A program made the translations under genes and the position numbers. A stretch of 64,000 bases of DNA from Branchiostoma floridae (Eukaryota > Chordata > Leptocardii > Amphioxiformes > Branchiostomatidae), in assembly GCF_000003815.2 (NCBI RefSeq), contig NC_049982.1:33330308-33394307 (forward strand). Direction: 5' to 3'. The notes beneath the pieces were generated by a model, which saw only the letters and a program-made list of their open reading frames with translations, searched no databases and was not told the origin of the DNA. Shown here piece after piece: positions 22,022 through 31,496 of this stretch (position 1 is its first letter; the number at the start of each line of letters is the position of its first letter).

Positions 22022-22092
22022 AACGGGGCCCCGTACGGGGCCCCGTCGCGGCCCCGCGGGGCCCTGCGGGGCCCCGGTTTTTACAGGAACCC
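22022..22092 (-). repeat. GC-rich palindromic block, inverted partner of 17046
   Basis: Repeated GGGGCCCC, GTACGGGGCCCC and CCCCGCGGGG units end in ccggtttttacaggaaccc, the reverse complement of the start of the 17046 block. Confidence 0.8.
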
Positions 22093-22405
22093 TGGACAAA
22101 GTGCCTCACGGCACATCTTCTACACAAGTGATGTGTAAAATCACGATTAAATGCTTTTAGTATCGTTGATATACAGCGCAGTAAAGAACCTATTGTTGTT
22201 AGACGGGCGACATACGTAATATGGCAATACACTTTCATCTGCTTCTGGTCCGTTCTGCGCCGACAACTTGCCAAAAAAGCGCTATCCAATACCCCTTCAA
22301 AGTGAATATTTCAGGCTGGTATCTCTCCATAGCAATTTCTTTACTAAACACTACCCATGTGCCAGTTTAAACGGAGAAAATATCATGTTTCTGTACATTT
22401 CCTAC

Positions 22406-22454
22406 ATAGCACCAAGGAGCTTTTATATCTGATATAAAAGCTCCTTGATAGCAC
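22406..22454. mobile_element. 35-bp TIR-to-TIR remnant with 7-bp flanking repeats
   Basis: A perfect 17-bp inverted repeat with a single central base occupies 22413-22447 (arm CAAGGAGCTTTTATATC). It is flanked on both sides by ATAGCAC (22406-22412, 22448-22454). The same arm (caaggagcttttata) stands alone at 20549. It looks like two element ends with the interior deleted. Confidence 0.6.
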
Positions 22455-22499
22455 ACAAATGTTTTCCTTTGTCGACAACTGATGCTATGACGTCCGCTT

Positions 22500-22570
22500 G
22501 CAATCGCTGTGCATGCTGGGATAGCCGATCCAGTCGGGCCGCCATCTTGGATCCGAGCCGAGCCGAGCCG
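22500..22570. promoter_or_regulatory. YY1-type site in CpG-rich DNA
   Basis: GCCGCCATCTTGG at 22538-22550 is a strong YY1 consensus. TGCATGCTGGGA just upstream resembles the core of the ZNF143/SBS promoter motif. A short (ccgag)n run follows. It is 1.25 kb upstream of the HEATR3 exons. Promoter activity is inferred. Confidence 0.35.
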
Positions 22571-22904
22571 CAAATAATTCCCCGACTTACCTTTCCCGAA
22601 TTCGCATTTCCCCGGTAAAAACTTAATCGAATACCCTTTCTTGAAGATATAGAAACATTGAACAGTGTAAGTAGAGAGATATGAGAAACAGGGACGTGTT
22701 AGGGATGAATGATATGTGTCTATTGGTAACGTTATCACGGAACGGAACAAAATCGAACGATAAAAAACAAACATGTAACCAAAACCAAACGTAAAATTGT
22801 GTGTCCAGTCACGTCTCTAATGTCAACCAAGGAAGATCAATATGAACAAGATAACAGGAAAACACTTATATAGCGCTTAACATGCGACCAAGATAGGATA
22901 ATAA

Positions 22905-23115
22905 TCAAGTGTAACGAAATGACCTTGCCATGTGTAACGAAATGACTTCGTGATGTAACGAATCGACTGTAACGAAAAGGCGATGTAACGAAACGACCGG
23001 TTACCCAGGTGTGTACAGGTGTGACACATGTGGGTACAGGTGGGTACAGGTGTCACACAGGTGAGTACAGGTGTGACACAGGTGGGTACAGGTGTCACAC
23101 AGTGTGTACACACAG
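22905..23115. repeat. Two short tandem repeats (tgtaacgaaatgac and gtgggtacaggtg)
   Basis: 22905-22998 holds five irregular copies of tgtaacgaa(a/t)(t/c)ga. 23008-23115 holds copies of acaggtg(t/g) with gtcacac spacers. Confidence 0.75.
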
Positions 23116-23579
23116 GTGATACAGCTACAGACCTGTCATTTTATTAGATGAATTATTCAGTATCCATTTATTGGTTTGGCTGTTCAGCACACACAGCCAG
23201 GAGTCCCCAACTAGCCTGTGGGTATTGCACAGGGCTAGCCCTGCTGACACAGACAAAGATGATACAAAATGGAATTTGACATGGACAGGATAAAAATAAG
23301 TAACAATATTCTAAGTACATAACAACTATTGTATATACTGGTAAATCGTGCAGAATAGCGTCAACAGTGTCTAAGAATGGCACAGGTGAAGACCTCGTTG
23401 TGCCTACCTATGATATGTCAGGAACAGGGATTCCGCAGTATAAAGGGAGCACATTTCTCTCACCAACGTGTAAAACTTAACTGTAAAGTTTCGTTATATT
23501 CCCTGTCTGTAAATGTGATGGGAGTTGCTTGACGACATACTACTGTCTCTCTCCCCTATTACCATGTACCTTCCCTCTA

Positions 23580-23700
23580 CACTGGGGTGTCTGTGTGTCG
23601 CAACGGCAAGAGCATTGGAATCAGAATCAGTAGGTCCTGAGTTCAATACTCGCCATGCCCTTGCCCCCATGACGGTGAAGTGACTCCCACCGAACCTCAC
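23580..23700. mobile_element. Possible tRNA-derived SINE fragment
   Basis: gtcctgagttcaatactcgc resembles the B-box part of the SINE at 52081 (gtcctgagttcaaatctggc), and an A-box-like segment precedes it. Degenerate. Confidence 0.35.
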
Positions 23701-23802
23701 GGCTAATCTGTCTAAATGTGCCAAAAACACCTACGGATTTGCTGCTGCCAGTGGCTGCACACTTGCCACCAAGACTCATAAATTTTTTTTCCCTCCCCCC
23801 AG

Positions 23803-23946
23803 CCGCTGAGCAGAGACCAGCTGTGTGCCCTGTGTGACCTTGGGAGGCAGTCGCCGTGCCCGAGCGTACGCGCTAACGTGGTGAACTCCGCCGGCAGTTT
23901 GGGCAGCGTGCTCGCTAAACAGCCCGACTCAGCGGAGAAACTCACA
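23803..23946 (+). CDS. HEATR3: HEATR3 exon (third from last)
   Basis: 48 codons from PLSRDQLCALC to SAEKLT. The acceptor ccctccccccag has a strong pyrimidine tract; the donor is gtgagt. The next intron is filled by TG-rich simple repeats. Confidence 0.83.
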
Positions 23947-25240
23947 GTGAGTTTTACAATGCTCACACTCTATGTGTCTGTGTCTGTGTGTCTTTGTGTG
24001 TGTGTTTTGGGTGTATGCACATGTATGTGTGTGTGTGAGTTTTGGGTGTATGTATGTATGTGTGTGTGTGTGTTGGGTGTATGCACATGTATGTGTGTGT
24101 GTTTTGGGTGTATGTATGTATGTGTGTGTGTGTGTTTAGCATGTATGTATGTGTGTGTGTTTTGGGTGTATGTATGTATGTGTGTGTGTTATGGATGTGG
24201 GGATGTTTCCATGCGTGTGTCTGTCGGTGCTTTCAATATGCATGTGGGTTTTGCGTTTTTGGGGTGTACTGTATGACTGCGTAAGTTTTGTTTTATGTAT
24301 TGTTACATGACATAATGTCCTGTTCCCAGTCAGAGTTCAGGGTTGTGTTTGTGACCTGTGACCTCCGTGTCCCAGCTGATAGGAACGTTCCTGACGGGTG
24401 TGTATATGTGTGTGTGCATGTGTGTGCATGTGTTCATGTTTGTGTGCGCATGTTCGTAAGTCTGTTTGTGACCTGTGACCTTTGTGTCCCAGCTGATAGG
24501 AACGTTCCTAACGGAGGTCGCGGGGAAGGACGCGGTGCTGTGGGTCGTGGCGGAGGCTCTGGACGCCATCTTTGACGTGTTCGGGGACGGGCCGCAGGTC
24601 GACGCGGTGGCGGCCAACATCGGGCTGGTGGCGAAACTGCGACAGATCAGCCCTGTATTCAAGTCTAGGGTGAGCTCCTCTAACATCCCATAATGCAAAA
24701 ATAGGCAAATATATCAAGGACTGCTTTGCTATTAGAAACAATACTGAAGCTAATGATTAGCCTACTTCATTATGATACTATATGAATGAATTATGCATAT
24801 TAGCTCTTATTGTTATGTTAACTATGATGTTAAGCTTTATCGTATACCTCTATTTTGTACTTTATGTAATAGTTGTTGCCATACTTTGTACCATGTACAA
24901 TTGTCGTGCAATAAAGGTCTTCTACATACATGCATGCACACAAAGACGCACGCGCGCACATACACACACACACACACACACCATCTGTCTACTGTGACAA
25001 CTTTCTGCAATTTTGTTAAGTTAAACAGCCCAGTAGTGCAGATTGCTGTATCCGATTCTGACAACCAAGACTTATTCATAAAACATTCCCTAATAACTGT
25101 ACATAAACATATTAATGAGCTGCTGTTTGTTGTTTCTTCAGGTGCACAAGGAGAGGAGGAGTCTGGGAGAACACTTCCCAGTGGTGGACAATGCAAGGGT
25201 CAACCTCACCAGGTTCATCAAGTACAAGGAGGGCTGCTAG
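23803..25240 (+). CDS. HEATR3: HEATR3 C-terminal exons (3 exons, rest of gene absent)
   Basis: HEATR3 (metazoan Syo1) is a HEAT/ARM-repeat adaptor that takes RPL5/RPL11 from cytoplasm to nucleus for 5S RNP assembly. Exons 23803-23946, 24493-24669 and 25142-25240 are all phase 0 and give 139 residues. Diagnostic stretches: RDQLCALCDLG and SVRANVVNSAGSLGSVLAK, then LIGTFLTEVAGKD, LWVVAEALDAIFDVFGDG and SPVFKSR, then VDNARVNLTRFIKYKE near the stop. These align with the last fifth of human HEATR3 (DQL, VNVV, EALDALFDVFADG, PVFK, DNVKMNLRRFIAYQ). No exon for the preceding 500 or so residues is recognisable upstream, where a complete gene would need them. Either the gene is truncated or pseudogenised here, or the scaffold is misjoined. 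The exons themselves look intact. Confidence 0.85.
23960..24240 (+). repeat. TG-rich cryptic microsatellite
   Basis: Interspersed (tg)n, (gtat)n and ttttgggtgtatg units within a HEATR3 intron. Spurious Val/Cys-rich frames arise here. Confidence 0.85.
24346..24398 (+). other. Duplicated splice acceptor and first 22 nt of HEATR3 exon
   Basis: gtgacctgtgacct...tgtcccag followed by CTGATAGGAACGTTCCTGAC repeats, 117 bp upstream, the real acceptor and exon start at 24493 (CTGATAGGAACGTTCCTAAC). After the 22 exon-like bases the copy runs into gtgtgt. It is a pseudo-exon: 22 nt is not a multiple of three. Confidence 0.85.
24493..24669 (+). CDS. HEATR3: HEATR3 exon (second from last)
   Basis: 59 codons, LIGTFLTEVAGKD to SPVFKSR, phase 0 at both ends. 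The acceptor is tgtcccag and the donor gtgagc. It carries the most diagnostic motif, AEALDAIFDVFGDG. Confidence 0.87.
25142..25240 (+). CDS. HEATR3: HEATR3 last coding exon
   Basis: Encodes VHKERRSLGEHFPVVDN, then ARVNLTRFIKYKEGC and TAG. The acceptor is tttcttcag. The 3' region repeats gaaggctgctagggggtc once after the stop. Confidence 0.85.
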   Translation: MHKERRSLGEHFPVVDNARVNLTRFIKYKEGC

Positions 25241-25791
25241 GGGGTCATGGGCTTCACTAGGCATAAAAGAAGGCTGCTAGGGGGTCCTGGCAATCATCAT
25301 GATGATATTATCTTGGGAACTGGGACAATTTGGGTCTGAAAATTTTATTTTCATTTGTCATTTTAAGTTGTCACTTCATTGATTTATTCTCCTAAATGGT
25401 CTTTGTTTGATTTTATTTTGTTTGGTAATTTTTATCCCTTCTAATCTAAGCATGTCCTCTGGCTGGTTTCCTTTCCTTCACTGGTCTTGACGATTGTAAA
25501 CTCTGCAAATTCGCCAGATTGACAACATGATGAAAGTTCAGGCTGAAAAGTCTATGTTCATGTCCTCAGTCACATACATGTCCTACCCTGAGTGAAATGT
25601 TATTGTATATATTTATTATATTGGAAAGAGTTGAGAATGGTTCAGATGATTGTTGATGCTGATGAAGATAAAGAATATTTTGCTAATCAAATATCCTGCT
25701 AAGTAATGCACATAATGAACTTCTCGCACACCTAGCTTTGGGATCACCATTTGTAGTACAGTCTGAAAAATAAGCCTTGCATCATGTACAC

Positions 25792-26224
25792 TAGGGCTGG
25801 GTATCGGTACGGTGTACCGGTACAAAACCGGTTTTTCTTATTGGACCGGTCCAGAAAAACCGGACCTGAAAAAATTAAGTGGACCGGATGTTGGACCGAT
25901 TAGAAAAATAACAGATTATTTTATCAGGCATTCACATGTTTTGGCGCTTGCAGGTGGAAGAAAATAACAAGAGTGAAGTAGAGTAGAGTTTAGAGTAATT
26001 TCTACCAAGTTTTACAGCCAATCGTACAGGTGCAGTTAGCGTTGAAGGATTTTAAAATGCCAGTGTAAGTCTAATTCTTCTCCAAACAGATTTCTTTGTA
26101 GTGAAATGGACCATTGGTATCAGTCATACTGCATCAGGTCCAGGTTCAGGTCCGGACCTGGACCTAATCCTCTGGACCTGAACCGGACCTGGACCTGAAT
26201 TTTCTGTACCGGTTCCCAGCCCAA
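25792..26224 (+). mobile_element. hAT-like MITE, 433 bp, 8-bp TSD ATGTACAC
   Basis: Begins TAGGGCTGGGTATCGG and ends GGTTCCCAGCCCAA, with ATGTACAC at 25784-25791 and 26225-26232. Subterminal regions hold many ggacctg/caggtcc repeats. No coding sequence. Relatives lie at 8724-9310 and 14510-14824. Confidence 0.85.
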
Positions 26225-26232
26225 ATGTACAC

Positions 26233-27845
26233 TGTATGAACATATCTGGTGGGTAAGTGCTGCATATTTCAACTGGGGAAACACTGATATAATTTACCAG
26301 AAAACTGAGAAAATGAAATGCTGCTTTCATTGCAGTTTTATCTTTGACCTTTCACCCCTAGGGGGCTGCTCTTGACCTTTGCCCCAGCACAGAGGTCACC
26401 ATGACATGACACGAAGAGTAGTGTTGTTAACTGTAGGGTGGGAACAGAAGGGTTATCTTTCATACTGCTGTATAAGTTTTACTTTCATTATGGAAATGCT
26501 AAACTTTCTTTCCAACACGAATTAATGGGACTTACCCAAATTTTCGGTCGACTCCGTCGACCTTGTTCACAGAATGACCCTATCTCCAGCTGTGACGTCA
26601 GGAACATGCCACTTTTGCAGGAGGGGGTCATAAGTATCAGTCTGAGAGTCTTACTTTCATATTGCAAAACATCATGAAATGCCTTCATACTACTGCCCCA
26701 AAGAAATGTTATGAAATTAAATGGTTTTCAGTTGTAAATAAAGGATCATGATTAAGATCACTGTACAATCTTTACCCAGTTTCAAGTATGTCAATCTGTC
26801 TATGATCTGTGCCCAGTTATAACTACACGTATGTCTACATTGTACTCCTCAGCATGGAGACTTCTCTGTGAATACCCAGAGTTTGGAGGGATTTTGTAAG
26901 GTGGGAAAAACACTTTGTACATAAAGAATACCAATAAATTTAGTCTACAAATTAAAATTGTGGCAATTTTCATTGCCTACCTGAGTTTTTGTACGGAAGT
27001 TGGAAGTTAAGAAGCGATTGTGAGTGATTTGATGCCATGCCATATATTTAAGGGCTTTGATGGTCCTGACATCTAAACCCACATCGATACAAACTTGCTA
27101 CAACAATGACAAGGAACAAGGAACCACTCAATAGAATATTCCTGTATGTGATATTGGAACATTTTTGCTGCGTGGTGACCTAATTGTTTTGAGTAGGCCA
27201 GAAGTTGGCCATCTGTGCCTGTTGTACTACTGTAGAATACCAAAATTTGCCCTGTAACCAAATTCAAGTTCAAAATTGACAAGTTTCAATCACTTCGCAT
27301 GATGCGGGTAAGAGTTGTCAAACACTATCCCAAGATTCAAACCTTTCCGACCAGAAATGCTCCCATGGGAGTAGATCTCATGGCAGGTGTCAGAGGACTT
27401 TCCTCAAGGCTTTGGCAGTGGTCTGAGGCATTAGATAGGCTTCATAGCATTCACCAAAAAGTGACACAAACTGAAGAAAAAGTTAAAAGCTGATCTTTTT
27501 AGCATAAGGAGAGTACTTCTCCCACCATTTACACACTAAAGTTTTATTGAAAAGCTGCCAGGATAGACTTTGGAGCATTTTATGAGAGTGCATACTACGT
27601 GCAGAAAGTAACAAATCAGACCCAAAACCACTAAAATTGATGAATTTCTTGACAAATCCTTCCATCCATCCATCCATCCACCCATCCATCCATCCATCCC
27701 TTCATGCATTCTCCAAGCAGATGCAAGGAGCCGACTGACTCTCAGCGTTAAATAATGATCCAGATCCCTGCATCTGCTTGGAGATGGAGTGAAATATCCA
27801 GGGGGGGGGGGGGGGGTGGCAACTTCACTAAGAAGATTCATGTAC
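26233..27845. other. Intergenic, short repeats only
   Basis: No gene seen. 27660-27700 is a (CATC)n microsatellite. 27708-27786 is bounded by ctccaagcagatgcaagg and its near-complement gcatctgcttggag, a MITE of the 18985 family, followed by a poly-G run at 27801. Confidence 0.55.
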
Positions 27846-28195
27846 AGTAGAGTAGAGTAGAGTCCTTCGGTTAGGCAGCAGTCTCGCTCCAGTTGAAGCC
27901 GCTCCTATTGAACCCCTTGTGGCCTCCTCAGTCAGCGTACAGACATGTTGGGTTTGTCCGAAGCTCTACAGTTATACACGAGGGGACGATTTTCCATGAC
28001 CTTGTCTAGTCTTGCCTTCAAACTGAACGTTCACGGTCGGCGCTGAGACCACATCTTCTGGTAATGCATTCCACCATGACACTACTCTGTTGCTAAAAAT
28101 GTAGCACTACCTTGCCTTTATGATCTAGTTTCGGGCTCATGATTGTAACTAGTCTGACGAAAGATGTAACTTGTAATATAACTGAAGGAAAAAAT
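27846..28195 (-). mobile_element. Decayed LINE RT C-terminal fragment
   Basis: On the minus strand a peptide with SNRVVSWWNALPEDVVSAP (RT C-terminal pattern) is followed, after a one-base frameshift, by LKARLDKVMENRP and a stop. The 3' tail ends in (actct)n near 27850. The frameshift shows it is dead. Confidence 0.6.
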
Positions 28196-28239
28196 AAAAT
28201 AACGAACACACAATATTTCTCTATCACTATTTATTGAAT

Positions 28240-29112
28240 GTTTCTTGGTTACATTAGTTCTTGGTTACATTATGATAACTTCTTGGTTACATTACTAGTA
28301 TGATAATGTAACTTCTTGGTTACACTATGATAACTGCTTGGTTACACTATGATAACTCCTTGTTTACATTATGATAATGTAACTTCTTGGTTACACTATG
28401 ATAACTTCTTGATTAAATTATAACTTCTTGGTTACACTATGATAACTGCTTGGTTACGCTATGATAACTTCTTGATTAAATTATGATAACTTCTTGGTTA
28501 CACTATGATAACTTCTTGGTTACACTATGATAACTTCTTGGTTACACTATGATAACTTCTTGGTTACACTATGATAACTTCTTGATTGAATTATGATAAC
28601 TTCTTGGTTACACTATGATAACTTCTTGGTTACACTATGATAACTTCTTGGTCACACAATGATAACTTCTTGGTTACACTATGATAACTTCATGGTTACA
28701 CTATGATAACTTCTTGGTTACACTATGATAACGTCTTGGTTACACTATGATAACTTCTTGGTTACACTATGATAACTTCTTGGTTAAATTATAACTTTTT
28801 GGTAACATTATGATAAATTCTTGGTTACACTATGATAACTTCTTGGTTACACTATGATAACTTCTTGGTTACACTATGATAACTTCTTGGTTACACTATG
28901 ATAACTTCTTGGTTACACTATGATAACTGCTTGGTTACACTATGATAACTCCTTGTTTACATTATGATAATGTAACTTCTTGGTTACACTATGATAACTT
29001 CTTGATTAAATTATGATAACTTCTTGGTTACACTATGATAACTGCTTGGTTACACTATGATAACTTCTTGGTTACACTATGATAACTTCTTGTTTACACT
29101 ATGATAACTTCT
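28240..29112. repeat. 22-bp satellite array (about 40 copies)
   Basis: The tandem unit is cttcttggttacactatgat plus aa, with minor variants (gcttgg, cttgattaaatt) and some higher-order pattern: the segment gcttgg...ccttgtttac recurs near 28330 and 28926. It runs straight into the 29113 gap, so its true length is unknown. Confidence 0.95.
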
Positions 29113-29212
29113 NNNNNNNNNNNNNNNNNNNNNNNNNNNNNNNNNNNNNNNNNNNNNNNNNNNNNNNNNNNNNNNNNNNNNNNNNNNNNNNNNNNNNNNN
29201 NNNNNNNNNNNN
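29113..29212. other. Assembly gap (100 N)
   Basis: Placeholder gap inside or at the end of the 22-bp satellite array. The sequence resumes with ctctgcttggagagtag, the end of a CTCCAAGCAGA-family MITE. Confidence 0.99.
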
Positions 29213-29219
29213 CTCTGCT

Positions 29220-30200
29220 TGGAGAGTAGAAAGCTTCGTGGGGCTACAGCAATTTTTGAGTGTACTTACTCAGTGCAAAGATGTATTAAATTTGTCCGTC
29301 TGTGTACAAGATAACTTAAGAACGGCTGGATGGATTGATTTCATACTACGTGTGTTGGTGGGGTGTGATAAAAGCTAGAAAAAAATTATGAGTAGATTTT
29401 GGGTCCCCTAACGGCTTCCCTTGGTACTGCAGCGCAACTTCCGGTTTTGCTATCTCGTGCTCTGAACAAGCTATGGTCACGAGTTTTGAGTATTAGATAC
29501 TAGTAGTAGTAGCTCTTGTGCTCAGGTATAAGTGACATAAGTTTTGCCCCCCCCCCTAGCGACTAGTTTTGGGATGGCAGGGGCATTTTAGTCAAAAACT
29601 TCTTAAGTGGATAACTCAAGAAGGGAACAACGACTTTTTATGATTTTTGGTATGTAGATACCTTAGACAATGTTGTACAAAATAAAATACTAATTATGCA
29701 AAATAGGAGTACATTTGCATAATTATTGACAATATTCTATCATTGCAGTTTTTTCAATGGATGTCTTGTCCCGGACATGATATGGTCCAGATTTTTGAAG
29801 TCAGCATATTAAACTTAACAACCTCTTGATGGATTACGATATTTGGTTTTTGGTAGGTGTTGGGAAAACGAAGGTCAAGGTCGATCTTGGGCCGCCTAGT
29901 ATGCGACCTTTGTACTGCAGCAGAATTCCATTTTTTTGTATCTTTTGATCTGGGCATGCTATGGTCTTGATTTTATGTTTGGGCTGCCTAGCAGCTAGCT
30001 CTTGAACTGCAGGGGCATTTTTTGTCAAAATCTTTTAAGGATCATAACGGAATATATTTAAAGAAGGACGGATTTCCATGATACAATGTATTTAGTATGC
30101 AGGTATCTTTGGTAGAGATGTAGACAGTAAAGTGCAAATTATGACTTAATTTGCATTTTTAACGAGGAAAATGTATATTCACAGTGTTTTCTATTATACA
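29220..30200 (+). repeat. Octamer-rich dispersed repeat, long copy
   Basis: Shares gggtccccta-cggcttccc, tgcagcgcaacttcc, tatgatttttggtatgtag and tacatttgcataatt with 10575-11790 and 35930-36740. No coding sequence. Confidence 0.65.
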
Positions 30201-30369
30201 AGGGTGGTTCAGAAAGTAACGCAACTGGACTTATAACAGGCTCATTTTTTCATCGAATGCCACCCATTTTTGCGTATTGATTCACAGTTAGGATAAACTA
30301 AGCAAGTAAGCAAGTTCTTTAACTAGATCTGTTTTACATATCAATTCACCGATGGTGACGAAAACTAGT

Positions 30370-30535
30370 GGATGCTAGTTGAAACATCTGACCCCTTCCA
30401 AAACCATACCCAGTTGCTTGAGTAACTACTTCTTAGCGCAAAGCCACACTCTGATATGAATATAAGGCTATTATAAACGGAGTTGGCGCCAGGAAGGGCA
30501 TCCGGCCGTGAAACCCCCACTTCAAGAGAGAGAGA
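30370..30535 (+). mobile_element. Retroelement tails (Penelope-like, then LINE-like)
   Basis: aaccatacccagttgcttgagtaac (30400-30425) is the Penelope-like tail phrase. It is followed by ggcgccaggaagggcatccggccgt and (ag)n at 30485-30537, a phrase common at LINE 3' ends. Confidence 0.4.
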
Positions 30536-31496
30536 GAGTAGAAGATTATTATTTTTGTTCCTTCACAGTTTTTCTTGCAAGAATTCTCTCAGGGCTCAGA
30601 ATTCCTAGTACAAAATGTAATTGCAAGGAGTAAGTTTGCATTTTACAATAAGAAAGGGGAAATATGATGACATCAGTAATAATGGTACAATGTCTGTTTT
30701 ATGATAATTGTTTTGGACAATTTACAGCATATAGGTATTCATTTTTCAGATTCTTTCTTCTACATTTTGTATTTACAGTATGGTGGTAAGCATCATCTCT
30801 TGCCAACAGAATTCACTACTTTCAATATGTGTGTCATATTTTTGGCCGAAATTCTGAGTTTTTGGGAATATCAACTTCAAGGTACCATTGAGGAGTCAAT
30901 ATGAAAATTATAAAATTGTTTTAGGAAAACTTTGGAGATATAGTATACCTGGTACTTGTGCTACAGCCAGAAAACAGAAGATATTGACCAACTGATACAT
31001 TTTTATTTTAAACCAAACTGTCACATGCCACATGTAAGACCAGTATGACGTGATAGTTATATCATTTCTGTGCATGTATGTCTTGTCGTTACATTGTGAA
31101 TACAACCAAAGTACTTCTAAAAGAAACCTGTTATTTCTTATGAAAATATCCTATTTACATATACATCAACAATTGTTGTAACAAAGGGTCACCATTTGGC
31201 AGAATTCTCATATCTAAATGAAAACCATTTAATTGATTCTTTTTCCATAGAATTTTGCTTCTGGTTTCCCAAAGTGCAAGAGTTCATTCAAAACTCTTTT
31301 GCTATGTCAGGTACATTGCAAAACAAATATACATGGTGATGTAATATAATACAGTTACACTGTACAAGGTCACAGCTTTTGAATTGTGAATTAGGCTGCA
31401 AAACAGCTCTTAAAGTTTTCAGCATCTCTGCCTCACTGTTGAGAAATACCATCAAATATTTCCTAAAGTCTAACTGAACATTGGAACATTTGCAAT

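Noticed and set aside
28240..29112. CRISPR-like array
   Set aside because: Units are contiguous 22-mers without unique spacers, in a eukaryotic genome; this is a satellite.
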